A stretch of 54,822 nt of DNA from an uncultured Microbacteriaceae bacterium (GTDB lineage: Bacteria; Actinomycetota; Actinomycetes; Actinomycetales; Microbacteriaceae). Each line of letters starts with the position of its first letter. Position 1 is the first letter of the stretch. Positions 43,357 through 53,201 of this stretch are shown piece by piece. The DNA lies in the NCBI GenBank assembly GCA_937872445.1, contig CALMSL010000198.1, positions 1 to 54,822 of the forward strand. Reading direction: 5' to 3'. Made by a program: the position numbers and the translations under genes. The notes beneath the pieces are model-generated. The model was not told the origin of the DNA. It saw only the letters and a list, made by a program, of their open reading frames with translations, and searched no databases.

Positions 43357-44427
43357 GTGACCCACAAGCTCACCCGCGACGAGGCGCGCCGCATTGCGGT
43401 GCAGGCGCAGCTGCTGGATGCGAATCGCCCGGGCGATGTCGTGGAGGTCGCCGAGACGCTCGGCGCGATCAAGATCGACCCGACCGCGACGATCGCGCCC
43501 GCAGAGCACAGCATCCTGTGGTCGCGGATCGGGCCGAGCTACGACCTGATCCAGCTGTCGAAGGCCGTCGAGCGGGATCGGCTGCTGTTCGAGTTTGACG
43601 GTGCGTTTCGACCGACAAGTCTGCTGCCGCTCATGCTGCCGGGGATGCGGCGGTGGCCGCAGCGGGCGAGCCACCGCGAGTGGCTGGAGGCGAACGACAG
43701 CTTCCGCATGGACGTGCTCGCCCGGTTGCGTGCGGAAGGTCCGCTGCTCGCATCCGACATCCCCGACACCGCTACCGTCACGCGCGGGACGGAATCTGGC
43801 TGGTATGGGACCGGGCAGGTGGTTCACATGCTCGACTTTCTGATGCGGCAGGGCGAGGTCGCGATCGTCGGGCGTGCGGGCCGCCATCGGCGCTGGGATC
43901 TCGCCGAGCGCGTCTATCCGCAGAACCTGCCCGACTATTCGCTCGAGGATGCGGAGCGGATGCTGCAGGAGCGCCGCCTGCAGGCCGCCGGCATCGCGAA
44001 GCAGAAGTCGCCGTGGACGCCCGTCGGCGAGGTTGGGGAGCCGGCGGTGGTGGAGGGCAGCGCGTGGAAATTCCGCGTCGACCCGGAGGCGCTGACCGCG
44101 CTGGACGACGACCCTGGCGGAAGGGTGGCGTTCCTCAACCCCTATGACGGCATGCTGTTCGACCGTCCGCGTTTGAAGGAGATTTTCGAGTTCGAGTACG
44201 TGCTGGAGCAGTTCAAGCCGAAGCCTGAGCGCACGTACGGTTTCTTCGCGTATCCGATCCTCATGGGGGATCGGTTCGTCGGGATGCTCGACGCTGTGGC
44301 CGGGGACAAGCTCACCGTGAATGCCGTGCACGAGTTCCTGCCGTTCGACGCGGAGGAAGACGAGATGGTGCGGGCAGAAATCGACGGACTGGCCGAGTGG
44401 CTGGGGTTGGAGGTTTCGGCGTGGTGA
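43357..44427 (+). CDS. Winged-helix YcaQ/AlkX-like protein (HTH_42 family)
   Basis: A 356-residue protein of the HTH_42/DUF1006 family, whose members include bacterial DNA glycosylases acting on interstrand crosslinks. Features are the N-terminal EARRIAVQAQLLDANRP, the middle GWYGTGQVVHMLDFLMRQGEVAIVGRAG winged-helix region and FLNPYDGMLFDRPRLKEIFEFEY. The DNA-repair role is inferred from the family. A partial copy of its 5' end lies 600 bases upstream. Its stop abuts the convergent tocopherol-cyclase-like gene. Confidence 0.85.
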   Translation: MTHKLTRDEARRIAVQAQLLDANRPGDVVEVAETLGAIKIDPTATIAPAEHSILWSRIGPSYDLIQLSKAVERDRLLFEFDGAFRPTSLLPLMLPGMRRWPQRASHREWLEANDSFRMDVLARLRAEGPLLASDIPDTATVTRGTESGWYGTGQVVHMLDFLMRQGEVAIVGRAGRHRRWDLAERVYPQNLPDYSLEDAERMLQERRLQAAGIAKQKSPWTPVGEVGEPAVVEGSAWKFRVDPEALTALDDDPGGRVAFLNPYDGMLFDRPRLKEIFEFEYVLEQFKPKPERTYGFFAYPILMGDRFVGMLDAVAGDKLTVNAVHEFLPFDAEEDEMVRAEIDGLAEWLGLEVSAW

Positions 44428-45468
44428 TCAGAGCGCGAGCAGTCGGTCGGTCTCGCCGAACACTTCGAGCCCCGCGCAGTCGCCGACGCCCTCGATGAGG
44501 ACGGTGCCGTCGCGGTCGGTGTGCCGGAACTCGATGCGGGCATCCAGGGTCTCTTCGACCCGCTGGTGCATGGCGGTGCGCACGGGGGCGTGCAGGAGGC
44601 CGCCGCGCACGCGTTCGGCGGTGAGGTCGAGTACGCCGTCCGGGCCGCTCACCGACCACCGCACGTGGCTGTCGTCGATCGTGAGGGAGCGTTCGGTGGA
44701 CCGGTTGTAGGTGGTCCACTTGTGCAGGCTGCCGCCGTGCCGGAATCCGATGATGGATCCGCGGAACGACCCGCGCAGCCAGGGAATAATGGCGACGGAG
44801 GCGATGAGCGAGGCATCCGTGTTGTCGTGGGCGGCGCCGTCGCCGGTCGTGGTGTCGATGTGGTTGCTGGCCATCCAGACGTAGCCGGCCGGGAACGCTT
44901 TGCCCCAGTCTTTCTCGATGTAGCCGCGGCCCTCATCGAAGGAGGTGGCGACGCCTTCGACCTCGAGCGTGCCGCGCAGTTCGTGGCCGAACGAGACGAT
45001 GCCGTGGAAGCATTCCATGAACGGTACGAGCCCGTACCAGCCCATGATGCCCGGCTCGCGTGCGGTGACCGGCCACGGCACCATCGGTGTCGCGTAGTCG
45101 ATGCGGCCCTTCAGTTGCGGCAAGTCGAGCGTGATGCCTTCGGACGAGAAGTGGTTGCCGCCCACGTGGACGTCGAACGCACGATCGGATGCCCGAAACT
45201 CCTCGACCGGAAATCGGTGGTACCAGGAACGCCCGGTGAGCCCGTCGAGCACCTGCACGAAGGCTTCGTCGCGCGGGGTGTCTTCGTGAGTTTCGTCGTC
45301 ACCGGTCGCAAGCCCGCGGAAGATGCCGGGGATGACCGCCCACCGCTGCGAGCGATCCACCGACACGAGCTTGTTGTACCAGCCCTCGAAGAACCCGCTC
45401 CGCACGCCGTCGCCGTGGTAGGCCTCGGGATACCGGATGCCGCGAAGCGTGGCTGCTGGGGTGCGCAT
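44428..45468 (-). CDS. Tocopherol cyclase-family protein
   Basis: A 346-residue protein with the family hallmarks SGFFEGWYNKLVS (about residues 24-36), PGIMGWYGLVPFMEC and GYIEKDWGKAFPAGYVWMASNH. In plants and cyanobacteria such proteins close the chromanol ring of tocopherols; in this actinobacterium the substrate is unknown. A TAGGCT -10 box lies six bases before the ATG at 45468. It stands alone beside tRNA-Thr. Confidence 0.85.
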   Translation of the reverse strand: MRTPAATLRGIRYPEAYHGDGVRSGFFEGWYNKLVSVDRSQRWAVIPGIFRGLATGDDETHEDTPRDEAFVQVLDGLTGRSWYHRFPVEEFRASDRAFDVHVGGNHFSSEGITLDLPQLKGRIDYATPMVPWPVTAREPGIMGWYGLVPFMECFHGIVSFGHELRGTLEVEGVATSFDEGRGYIEKDWGKAFPAGYVWMASNHIDTTTGDGAAHDNTDASLIASVAIIPWLRGSFRGSIIGFRHGGSLHKWTTYNRSTERSLTIDDSHVRWSVSGPDGVLDLTAERVRGGLLHAPVRTAMHQRVEETLDARIEFRHTDRDGTVLIEGVGDCAGLEVFGETDRLLAL

Positions 45469-45474
45469 GGGACA

Positions 45475-45480
45475 AGCCTA
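45475..45480 (-). promoter_or_regulatory. -10 box (TAGGCT) for leaderless tocopherol cyclase-like gene
   Basis: On the minus strand TAGGCT, six bases, then the ATG at 45468. Confidence 0.5.
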
Positions 45481-45497
45481 GGTCGAAGGAAGTCTCG

Positions 45498-45571
45498 AGC
45501 CCCCTGTCGGATTCGAACCGACGACCCCCGCTTTACAAGAGCGGTGCTCTGGCCAACTGAGCTAAGGAGGC
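45498..45571 (-). tRNA. tRNA-Thr (anticodon UGU)
   Basis: A 74-base cloverleaf on the minus strand. The acceptor GCCTCCT pairs with AGGGGGC (one G-U), the D-arm is GCTCAGTTGGCCAGAGC, the anticodon loop is CTTGTAA and the T-loop is TTCGAAT. The discriminator is U and CCA is not encoded. It reads Thr ACA. Confidence 0.95.
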
Positions 45572-45616
45572 GAATAACCTCCCCAATAGTAACGGGAGCA
45601 GCGAGGCGTCCAGGCC

Positions 45617-46021
45617 TCAGTTGTCCTTCGGTTCGAAGCTGAGCGACACCGAATTCATGCAGAACCGGTCACCGGTCGGCGTCTGCGGCGCATCGTCGAA
45701 CACATGCCCCAGATGGGAGCCGCAATTCGCGCACCGCACCTCCACACGCTCCATGCCGAGGGTCCTGTCCTTCAGGAGCACAACGGCATCCTTTTCGGTG
45801 GGAACGTAAAAGCTCGGCCATCCGCAGTGCGAGTCGAACTTCGCATCGCTGCGGAACAACTCGGCGCTGCACGCCTTGCAGCGGTACACGCCTTCGCGCT
45901 TCTCGTCGAGCAGTTCCCCGGTCCAGGGCCGCTCCGTTCCGGCCTGGCGCAGCACCGCGAACTCTTCAGGGCTCAGCGTCTCGCGCCACTCCGCATCGCT
46001 CTTCGTGACCTTGTAGTTCAT
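45617..46021 (-). CDS. msrB: Peptide-methionine (R)-S-oxide reductase
   Basis: A 134-residue repair enzyme that reduces methionine-R-sulfoxide in oxidised proteins. Zinc-binding pairs CKAC and CANC, GWPSFY and the catalytic Cys in RFCMNSVSLSF are present. The ATG at 46021 follows GGAGGGAG. A single-gene unit next to tRNA-Thr. Confidence 0.96.
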   Translation of the reverse strand: MNYKVTKSDAEWRETLSPEEFAVLRQAGTERPWTGELLDEKREGVYRCKACSAELFRSDAKFDSHCGWPSFYVPTEKDAVVLLKDRTLGMERVEVRCANCGSHLGHVFDDAPQTPTGDRFCMNSVSLSFEPKDN

Positions 46022-46189
46022 GGTCGTCTCCCTCCGGGGGCCTGGTGAGCACCCTCCACCACTATTCAACCGTGATATTCGCTGACTTGTTCCCGTCATC
46101 GGCTGGTTTGCGCACCCGCCGGGCCACCTCAGGAATCTTGGGGGCGACGCGATTTAGGATGTGCACACACGAGCGAGAGCGGAGCACGA

Positions 46190-46507
46190 GTGGCATCCAC
46201 CGAGGGACTGGCGCCCGACGACTCCGCCGGGGTCGCCGACACGGCACTCTCCCAGCGGGATTGCAGCATCCTTGACTTCGAACGAGACTGGTCGAGGCAT
46301 CCCGGGGCGAAGGAGGAAGCCGTGCGTTCACAGTTTGGACTGTCGGCGGCCCGGTACTATCAAGTGCTGAACTCGCTGCTGGATTCACCGGAAGCCCTCG
46401 CGTACGACCCCATGCTGGTGAAGCGGTTGCAGCGGATGCGGCACACCAGAACGAGCGCACGAACGCTCCTGCGTGACCGCAGCGAAGACACCACCAGCCG
46501 CAGCTGA
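46190..46507 (+). CDS. DUF3263 family protein
   Basis: A 105-residue actinobacterial protein. SQRDCSILDFERDW and KEEAVRSQFGLSAARYYQVLNSLLDSPEAL form a helix-turn-helix-like DUF3263 domain suggestive of DNA binding. The GTG at 46190 follows GCGGAG, and a TAGGAT -10-like box lies near 46153. It is followed by a LytR_C gene, probably co-transcribed. Confidence 0.85.
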   Translation: MASTEGLAPDDSAGVADTALSQRDCSILDFERDWSRHPGAKEEAVRSQFGLSAARYYQVLNSLLDSPEALAYDPMLVKRLQRMRHTRTSARTLLRDRSEDTTSRS

Positions 46508-46525
46508 CAACCAACAGAGAGAACG

Positions 46526-47086
<561 letters not shown>

Positions 47087-47089
47087 CCT

Positions 47090-48157
47090 GTGCCGGTGGG
47101 AAACTTTCGCACCGCCGCAGCGCGGAGGACCACCGGCGCGATCATCGCCGGCACGCTCGCCCTCACCGCGGTAACCGGCTGTGCGCCCGACCGTGCCCTG
47201 AACCCGTCCGCTTCCGCCTCACCACCGTGGATTTCAACCTACGAGACGCCCAAACCGACCGAAATCGCGCCGCTGCGGGGCACCACCGTGCCCGGCGGAT
47301 CCCTCGACCATGCGTCCATCGCGGCAAAAATCGACAACCACTGGGATGCGAGGCCGCAGGTCGGGCTTGAACTCACCGACCTCGTCTTCGAGGAACTCGT
47401 CGAAGGCGGAATCACCCGGTACGTGGCCGTCTGGCAGTCCATCATTCCGGAGTTGCTCGGCCCGGTGCGCTCGATCCGGCCGATGGATCCGGACATCGTG
47501 TCGCCGTTCGGCGGCATCATCTGCTACTCGGGCGGCCAGCAACGATTCGTCCGGCTCATGGAACAGACCCCCGTCTACAATGCGATTCACGGGCAGGCCG
47601 ACACCGACTCCACGTTCTTCCGAACCAACACGAAAGACTCCCCGCACGATGTTCTCGTGCGCGCGCAGAAACTGCTCGCCCAGCACACCGACATCGCACC
47701 GCCCCAGCAGCAGTACGCGTACGCGCTGGATGCGGCATCCTCAACCGCCGGAAAGGACGGCGCCCCGACCGCCGCGGTCGCCTACCAGTTCTCCTACTCC
47801 TTCTACGGGTCGTGGCTCTGGAACGCGGATGCCAAACTGTGGTTGCGCACCCAGCAGGGGGACGTCGACAAGGACAGCAACGGCAACCAGTTGAGCGCCG
47901 CCAACGTCGTCGTTCTCCGAGTCACCGTGGTGAACGACGGCGGCGTACCGAAAACGGTGCTTTCCGGCTCGGGGGAGGCCTGGGTTTCCAGCGGCGGCGG
48001 CACCATTCACGGCACCTGGTCGAAGTCGTCGGCCACCGATCCGATCCGCCTGGTCGACGAAAACGGGGTCACCATTCGACTGGCGGCAGGCAATACCTGG
48101 TTCGAGTTGCTCCCGCCCGACGGGTCCGTATCGTTCGTCGCGCCCACGACGCCCTGA
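47090..48157 (+). CDS. DUF3048 domain lipoprotein (YerB-like)
   Basis: A 355-residue exported lipoprotein. Signal peptide 1-30 ends in AVTGC (Cys31). The DUF3048 N-terminal block (PLRGTTVPGGSLDHASIAAKIDNHWDARPQ), ELVEGGITRYVAVWQS and PVRSIRPMDPDI, and a C-terminal block with GGGTIHGTWSK, are recognised. Function is unknown. The GTG at 47090 is chosen; a GTG six bases later is also possible. It lies just upstream of groEL but is separated by two CIRCE operators. Confidence 0.87.
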   Translation: MPVGNFRTAAARRTTGAIIAGTLALTAVTGCAPDRALNPSASASPPWISTYETPKPTEIAPLRGTTVPGGSLDHASIAAKIDNHWDARPQVGLELTDLVFEELVEGGITRYVAVWQSIIPELLGPVRSIRPMDPDIVSPFGGIICYSGGQQRFVRLMEQTPVYNAIHGQADTDSTFFRTNTKDSPHDVLVRAQKLLAQHTDIAPPQQQYAYALDAASSTAGKDGAPTAAVAYQFSYSFYGSWLWNADAKLWLRTQQGDVDKDSNGNQLSAANVVVLRVTVVNDGGVPKTVLSGSGEAWVSSGGGTIHGTWSKSSATDPIRLVDENGVTIRLAAGNTWFELLPPDGSVSFVAPTTP

Positions 48158-48162
48158 GCCCG

Positions 48163-48189
48163 CTTGCACTCTCTGCCATGGAGTGCCAG
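48163..48189. promoter_or_regulatory. CIRCE operator 1 (groEL)
   Basis: CTTGCACTC, nine bases, GAGTGCCAG. It matches the HrcA target TTAGCACTC-N9-GAGTGCTAA with a few changes and lies 33 bases upstream of the second copy. Confidence 0.7.
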
Positions 48190-48195
48190 AATCAT

Positions 48196-48222
48196 TTAGC
48201 ACTCTCTTAGTGTGAGTGCCAA
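48196..48222. promoter_or_regulatory. CIRCE operator 2 (groEL)
   Basis: TTAGCACTC, nine bases, GAGTGCCAA; one mismatch from the HrcA consensus. It lies 46 bases before the groEL ATG and likely overlaps the promoter. Confidence 0.85.
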
Positions 48223-48228
48223 ACGTGA

Positions 48229-49899
<1,671 letters not shown>

Positions 49900-49917
49900 G
49901 TCCAATCAGCTAGTGCG

Positions 49918-49946
49918 AAGGGCGGTCCCGATTGGGGCCGCCCTTT
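49918..49946 (+). terminator. Rho-independent terminator of groEL
   Basis: AAGGGCGGTCCC pairs with GGGGCCGCCCTT around a GATT loop: a 12-bp stem with one wobble, followed by TT. It starts 19 bases after the groEL stop. Confidence 0.85.
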
Positions 49947-49961
49947 GGCGTTGCTGCGGTG

Positions 49962-49982
49962 CCGGCCGAAGGAGTCGGCCGG
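49962..49982. terminator. Second hairpin, possible WXG100-gene terminator
   Basis: CCGGCCGA-aggag-TCGGCCGG (8-bp stem). It lies between the convergent groEL and WXG100 genes and could serve either strand. Confidence 0.5.
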
Positions 49983-50029
49983 AGGAGTCGGCCGGCGCGG
50001 GTCGGCAGTAATGGGGAGGATGGCGGGGG

Positions 50030-50320
50030 TCAGCCGGCGAACATGCGGGCGTTGGCGAGTTCGACATCCGCGTATTGGCGGGCCGCCTGGCCGAGCGCCT
50101 GGCCGATCGCGGCGAGGTTCTGCTCGACGCGTTGCTGGGTCGCCGTCCAGTCGGCGACGATCGACTGGAACGCGAGAGCGGCCGGGCCCGTCCAGGAGCC
50201 CTGCAAGTTCACGAGTTGCGACCGGAGGTTCGCGGCCTCCGCCTCGATTCGCGACATCGTGTTCTGGATGGTGCTGTGCGCGCCGAGAACGGCTTCACTG
50301 TCCACGCGGTAACTGGTCAT
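50030..50320 (-). CDS. WXG100-family protein (EsxA-like)
   Basis: A 96-residue helical-hairpin protein with the diagnostic WxG turn in LQGSWTGPAALAFQS (about residues 39-53). Such proteins are substrates of type VII secretion, but no ESX machinery is in the window. The ATG at 50320 has GGAGGA five bases upstream; a longer frame reaching into the tandem repeats upstream is rejected. Confidence 0.9.
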   Translation of the reverse strand: MTSYRVDSEAVLGAHSTIQNTMSRIEAEAANLRSQLVNLQGSWTGPAALAFQSIVADWTATQQRVEQNLAAIGQALGQAARQYADVELANARMFAG

Positions 50321-50330
50321 TGTTCCTCCT

Positions 50331-50357
50331 GAGTGTGCTGAGTGTGCAGAGTGTGCG
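50331..50357. repeat. Three tandem 9-bp repeats before the WXG100 gene
   Basis: GAGTGTGCT, GAGTGTGCA and GAGTGTGCG in direct array, ending ten bases from the ATG on the other strand. Could be a regulatory site or a slippage-prone tract. Confidence 0.6.
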
Positions 50358-50418
50358 GGCCTCGGCCCGGATGAGTGCACGCTAGGACACCCGCAACGAC
50401 GCAGGTGCGACGACCGGA

Positions 50419-52080
50419 TCAGGTGGCGGGAAGTTTCGCGTCAGAACCGGTGGGGAGGAGGGGAAGGGCGACACGGAATGTGGCGCCGCCGCCCTCCGTC
50501 TCCAGCACCTCCACCGTGCCCCTGTGCGCGGCGATGATCCCCGAAACGATGGCCAGACCGAGGCCGCTGCCGCCTGTTGCGCGAGTGCGCGACGTGTCCG
50601 CACGCCAGAAACGCTGGAAAATCTTGTCGCGGATCTGCGGTGGGACGCCGTCGCCGTGATCCACAACATCGAGCATTCCCAGCTTGCGCACGGGGTCGAC
50701 GTGGACGACGAGTTCCAGCGGGCTGCCCTGCGGCGTGAACCGCATCGCGTTGCCGATCAGGTTCGTGATCACCTGGCGGATCTTGTTCTCGTCGGCGAGC
50801 ACAACCGCCGGCAACTCGAGTTGGATCTCGTCGGTGTGCCCTTCGGCGGTCACCGGGGGCATCGCGCGGGCGCGGCGTGACCGCAGTCTCGCGATCCGGG
50901 CACCTGCGTAGGCGATCGGGCCGGTTGCCGTCGACACCTGCCGGCTCGAACCGGGCGACTCGCCCCGTTTGCCGGTGGCCGCGGAGGCGGGCTCAGCCTG
51001 GGGCGTCGTGACGTCCGGTTCGGCGACGATGACCGACACCTTGCGGTCCGGGGCGGATGCCATGGCATCCAGGGCCGCGTCGCGGGCGAGCGGCACAAGG
51101 TCGACGGGCGTGTACGTCATCGGTTTCGCCTCGTCGAGACGGGCAAGTTCGAGAAGGTCCTCGACGAGGCCGCCCATGCGAATGGCCTCCTTCTCGATGC
51201 GATCCATCGCCTGGCCGATCTCCTCCGGGGTGTGGAGGGCGCCCATCCGGTACAGCTCCGCATAGCCGCGAACGGTCACGAGCGGGGTGCGCAGTTCGTG
51301 GCTCGCGTCTCCCACGAACCGCCGCATTTGCTCGATCGTTTTCGCGCGGTCGGCGAAGGCGCGGTCGATGCGGTTGAGCATGGTGTTGAGCGAACGGTTC
51401 AGCCGGCCCACCTCGGTGTTCGGCGTGGCACCGGGAAGCCGCTGGCTGAAGTCGCCGTTCGCGATCGCCGCGGCCGTGGCCTCGACCTCGCGCAGCGGGG
51501 TGAACGTTGCGGTCACCAGGAACCGGGTGAGCGCCCCGCCGAGAATGACGACAAAGAATCCGAAACCGAGGAATACGGCCGTGTACTGCGAGATCGTGGA
51601 GTTGATGTCGGTGAGGCTGACGCCCACCGCGAGGGTGACGAGGGCACCCGTGGATGCGTCCTGGTAGGGCGCCGAGACGACCCGCCACTGGCCGGTGTGG
51701 TCGGCATTCCACAGGGTGAGCGGAACGCCTTGCTGTTCTCGCACGATGGTGACATCCAACCCTCGCACGACGGGTTGCTCCTGGCCGTCGTCGCGGTTGC
51801 GGCAGAGGAGGGTGCCGTCGCTTGTGAGGATAGCGACGAAAAATTGGCTCGGCCCCGAGGCGCGGTCGCAGGTGCCCTGAATGTCGAGGTTGAAGGCGCG
51901 CAGGTCCACCGCCGTCGACGAAACCTTGCGGTCCACTTCGCTCACCAGGTAGTTGCGCAGCACGGTCATGGTGCCGACGCCGGCGACAAGCAGGCCGACG
52001 GTGAGCAGCAGGACGGTTACCGCCGTCGTCTTGGTGCGCAGGGAGATTCTGCCCCACCACTGGGATAACTGATCGTGCAT
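50419..52080 (-). CDS. Sensor histidine kinase of an OmpR-type two-component system
   Basis: A 553-residue kinase. Two membrane helices (about 18-40 and 166-186) flank an extracellular sensor domain. A HAMP region (about 187-240), phosphoacceptor His261 in DASHELRTPLVTVRGYAELY, and ATPase boxes with N440/N444 (QVITNLIGNA), DHGDGVP and GGSGLGLAIV follow. Between the start of the ATPase domain (VSVIVAEP) and the N-box there is an unusual low-complexity stretch of about 65 residues (about 357-422). It resembles TrcS/MprB-type kinases but is not named here. It follows the regulator gene after 60 bases. Confidence 0.92.
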   Translation of the reverse strand: MHDQLSQWWGRISLRTKTTAVTVLLLTVGLLVAGVGTMTVLRNYLVSEVDRKVSSTAVDLRAFNLDIQGTCDRASGPSQFFVAILTSDGTLLCRNRDDGQEQPVVRGLDVTIVREQQGVPLTLWNADHTGQWRVVSAPYQDASTGALVTLAVGVSLTDINSTISQYTAVFLGFGFFVVILGGALTRFLVTATFTPLREVEATAAAIANGDFSQRLPGATPNTEVGRLNRSLNTMLNRIDRAFADRAKTIEQMRRFVGDASHELRTPLVTVRGYAELYRMGALHTPEEIGQAMDRIEKEAIRMGGLVEDLLELARLDEAKPMTYTPVDLVPLARDAALDAMASAPDRKVSVIVAEPDVTTPQAEPASAATGKRGESPGSSRQVSTATGPIAYAGARIARLRSRRARAMPPVTAEGHTDEIQLELPAVVLADENKIRQVITNLIGNAMRFTPQGSPLELVVHVDPVRKLGMLDVVDHGDGVPPQIRDKIFQRFWRADTSRTRATGGSGLGLAIVSGIIAAHRGTVEVLETEGGGATFRVALPLLPTGSDAKLPAT

Positions 52081-52140
52081 GAGGTGATCAGGCTAACTGG
52101 TATTGCCGCGAATCGCCCGTGAGATACGGGTGTCGGGGCT

Positions 52141-52833
52141 TCAGGCTTTCGCCGCCTTGAGCATGTATCCGAAGCCGCGTTTGGTCTGGATGACCGGCTC
52201 CTCCGAGTACTGGTCGAGCTTGCGGCGAAGGTACGACACGTACGATTCGACGATCCCGGCGTCCCCGTTGAAGTCGTACTCCCACACGTGGTCGAGGATC
52301 TGCGCCTTCGACAGCACGCGGTTGGGGTTCAGCATGAGGTACCGCAACAGCTTGAATTCGGTGGGGCTGAGCTCCACCGGGGTGTCGCCGATCGTGACCT
52401 CGTGGGTGTCCTGATCCATGGTGAGGTCGCCCGCGCGGATGATCGCATCCTCTTCGTCCGCCATGGTGCGGCGCAGGATGGCCTTGATGCGCGCCACGAT
52501 CTCGTCGAGGCTGAACGGTTTGGTGACATAGTCGTCGCCGCCGACGGTGAGGCCGGTGATCTTGTCCTCGGTGTCGTCTTTCGCGGTGAGGAACAGGATG
52601 GGGGCCGTGTACCCGCTCGCGCGCAGGCGCTTGGTCACGCCGAATCCGTTCATGTCGGGCAGCATGACGTCGAGGATGATGAGATCCGGTTCCTCCTCTA
52701 TTACGGCGGAGATCGCCTGGGCGCCGCTGCCGACCGCGCGCACCGCGAACTTCGCGAAACGCAGGCTCGTGGTCAGCAGATCCCGGATGTTGGGCTCGTC
52801 ATCGACAATGAGAATCTTGGGTCCATCGCTCAT
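52141..52833 (-). CDS. OmpR-family response regulator
   Basis: A 230-residue regulator with receiver motif IVDDEPN, phosphoacceptor Asp55 (LIILDVMLP), FLTAKDDTEDK, and a winged helix (LSPTEFKLLRYLMLNPNRVLSKAQILDHVWEYDF, then IVESYVSYLRRKLD). It is the partner of the kinase downstream. A GATACT -10-like box lies seven bases before the ATG at 52833, possibly leaderless. Confidence 0.94.
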   Translation of the reverse strand: MSDGPKILIVDDEPNIRDLLTTSLRFAKFAVRAVGSGAQAISAVIEEEPDLIILDVMLPDMNGFGVTKRLRASGYTAPILFLTAKDDTEDKITGLTVGGDDYVTKPFSLDEIVARIKAILRRTMADEEDAIIRAGDLTMDQDTHEVTIGDTPVELSPTEFKLLRYLMLNPNRVLSKAQILDHVWEYDFNGDAGIVESYVSYLRRKLDQYSEEPVIQTKRGFGYMLKAAKA

Positions 52834-52907
52834 GCAGAACAGTATCTGCGCGTTTGCTGAGTGAAGCCTGAGTGTTCATCGGCGGGTTTCGGGTAGAGAA
52901 TTGTGAA

Positions 52908-53120
52908 ATGGACGGCGAGGAGTTCACCTCGGCAGGCGATCCGGTCTGCTGGCTCGAGCGTGTGTGCGAGGAGTGCGGAGCACTCATCGAGGGCGCCCTG
53001 CCGGCGACCTGCTGGCGCTGCGGCGTGAACTACCCTTCGGAACCAGCACGGAACTCTGGCTCGGAATGCACCGTAGCTATGACGAGTGGGTCGAATCCCA
53101 GAAGCCGAAGCCGAAAGTGA
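52908..53120 (+). CDS. Small zinc-ribbon protein with aberrant C-terminus
   Basis: A 70-residue protein. Residues about 1-42 carry two CxxC knuckles (VCEECGALI and CWRCG) that would bind one zinc ion, typical of a small actinobacterial protein. The last 28 residues look random because they read out of frame through what appears to be the 3' end of a HigA antitoxin gene. The original end of the protein may have been lost in the rearrangement. Confidence 0.6.
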   Translation: MDGEEFTSAGDPVCWLERVCEECGALIEGALPATCWRCGVNYPSEPARNSGSECTVAMTSGSNPRSRSRK

Positions 53121-53137
53121 TGGCGCTCGCCAGCTGA
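53033..53137 (+). pseudogene. HigA-type antitoxin 3' remnant
   Basis: In the frame two bases ahead of the zinc-ribbon frame, FGTSTELWLGMHRSYDEW continues to a stop at 53135-53137. FGTSxExWLxLQxxYD is the conserved C-terminus of HigA-family antitoxins. No helix-turn-helix start and no higB toxin are found upstream, so this is a fragment only. Confidence 0.45.
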
Positions 53138-53156
53138 GGATGTAGTTCTGCCGCGC

Positions 53157-53162
53157 TACCGT
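53157..53162 (+). promoter_or_regulatory. -10 box (TACCGT) before a 10-codon leader ORF
   Basis: TACCGT, six bases, then ATG 53169. Confidence 0.35.
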
Positions 53163-53168
53163 GCGCGG

Positions 53169-53201
53169 ATGTCGGTGGCCCACGCCACGGTGACAGCATG
53201 A
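53169..53201 (+). CDS. Possible 10-residue leader peptide
   Basis: MSVAHATVTA, stop TGA overlapping the downstream ATG (ATGA). A leaderless start here would deliver ribosomes to the next gene by coupling. Its sequence has no stalling or regulatory codon run that I recognise. Confidence 0.3.
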   Translation: MSVAHATVTA

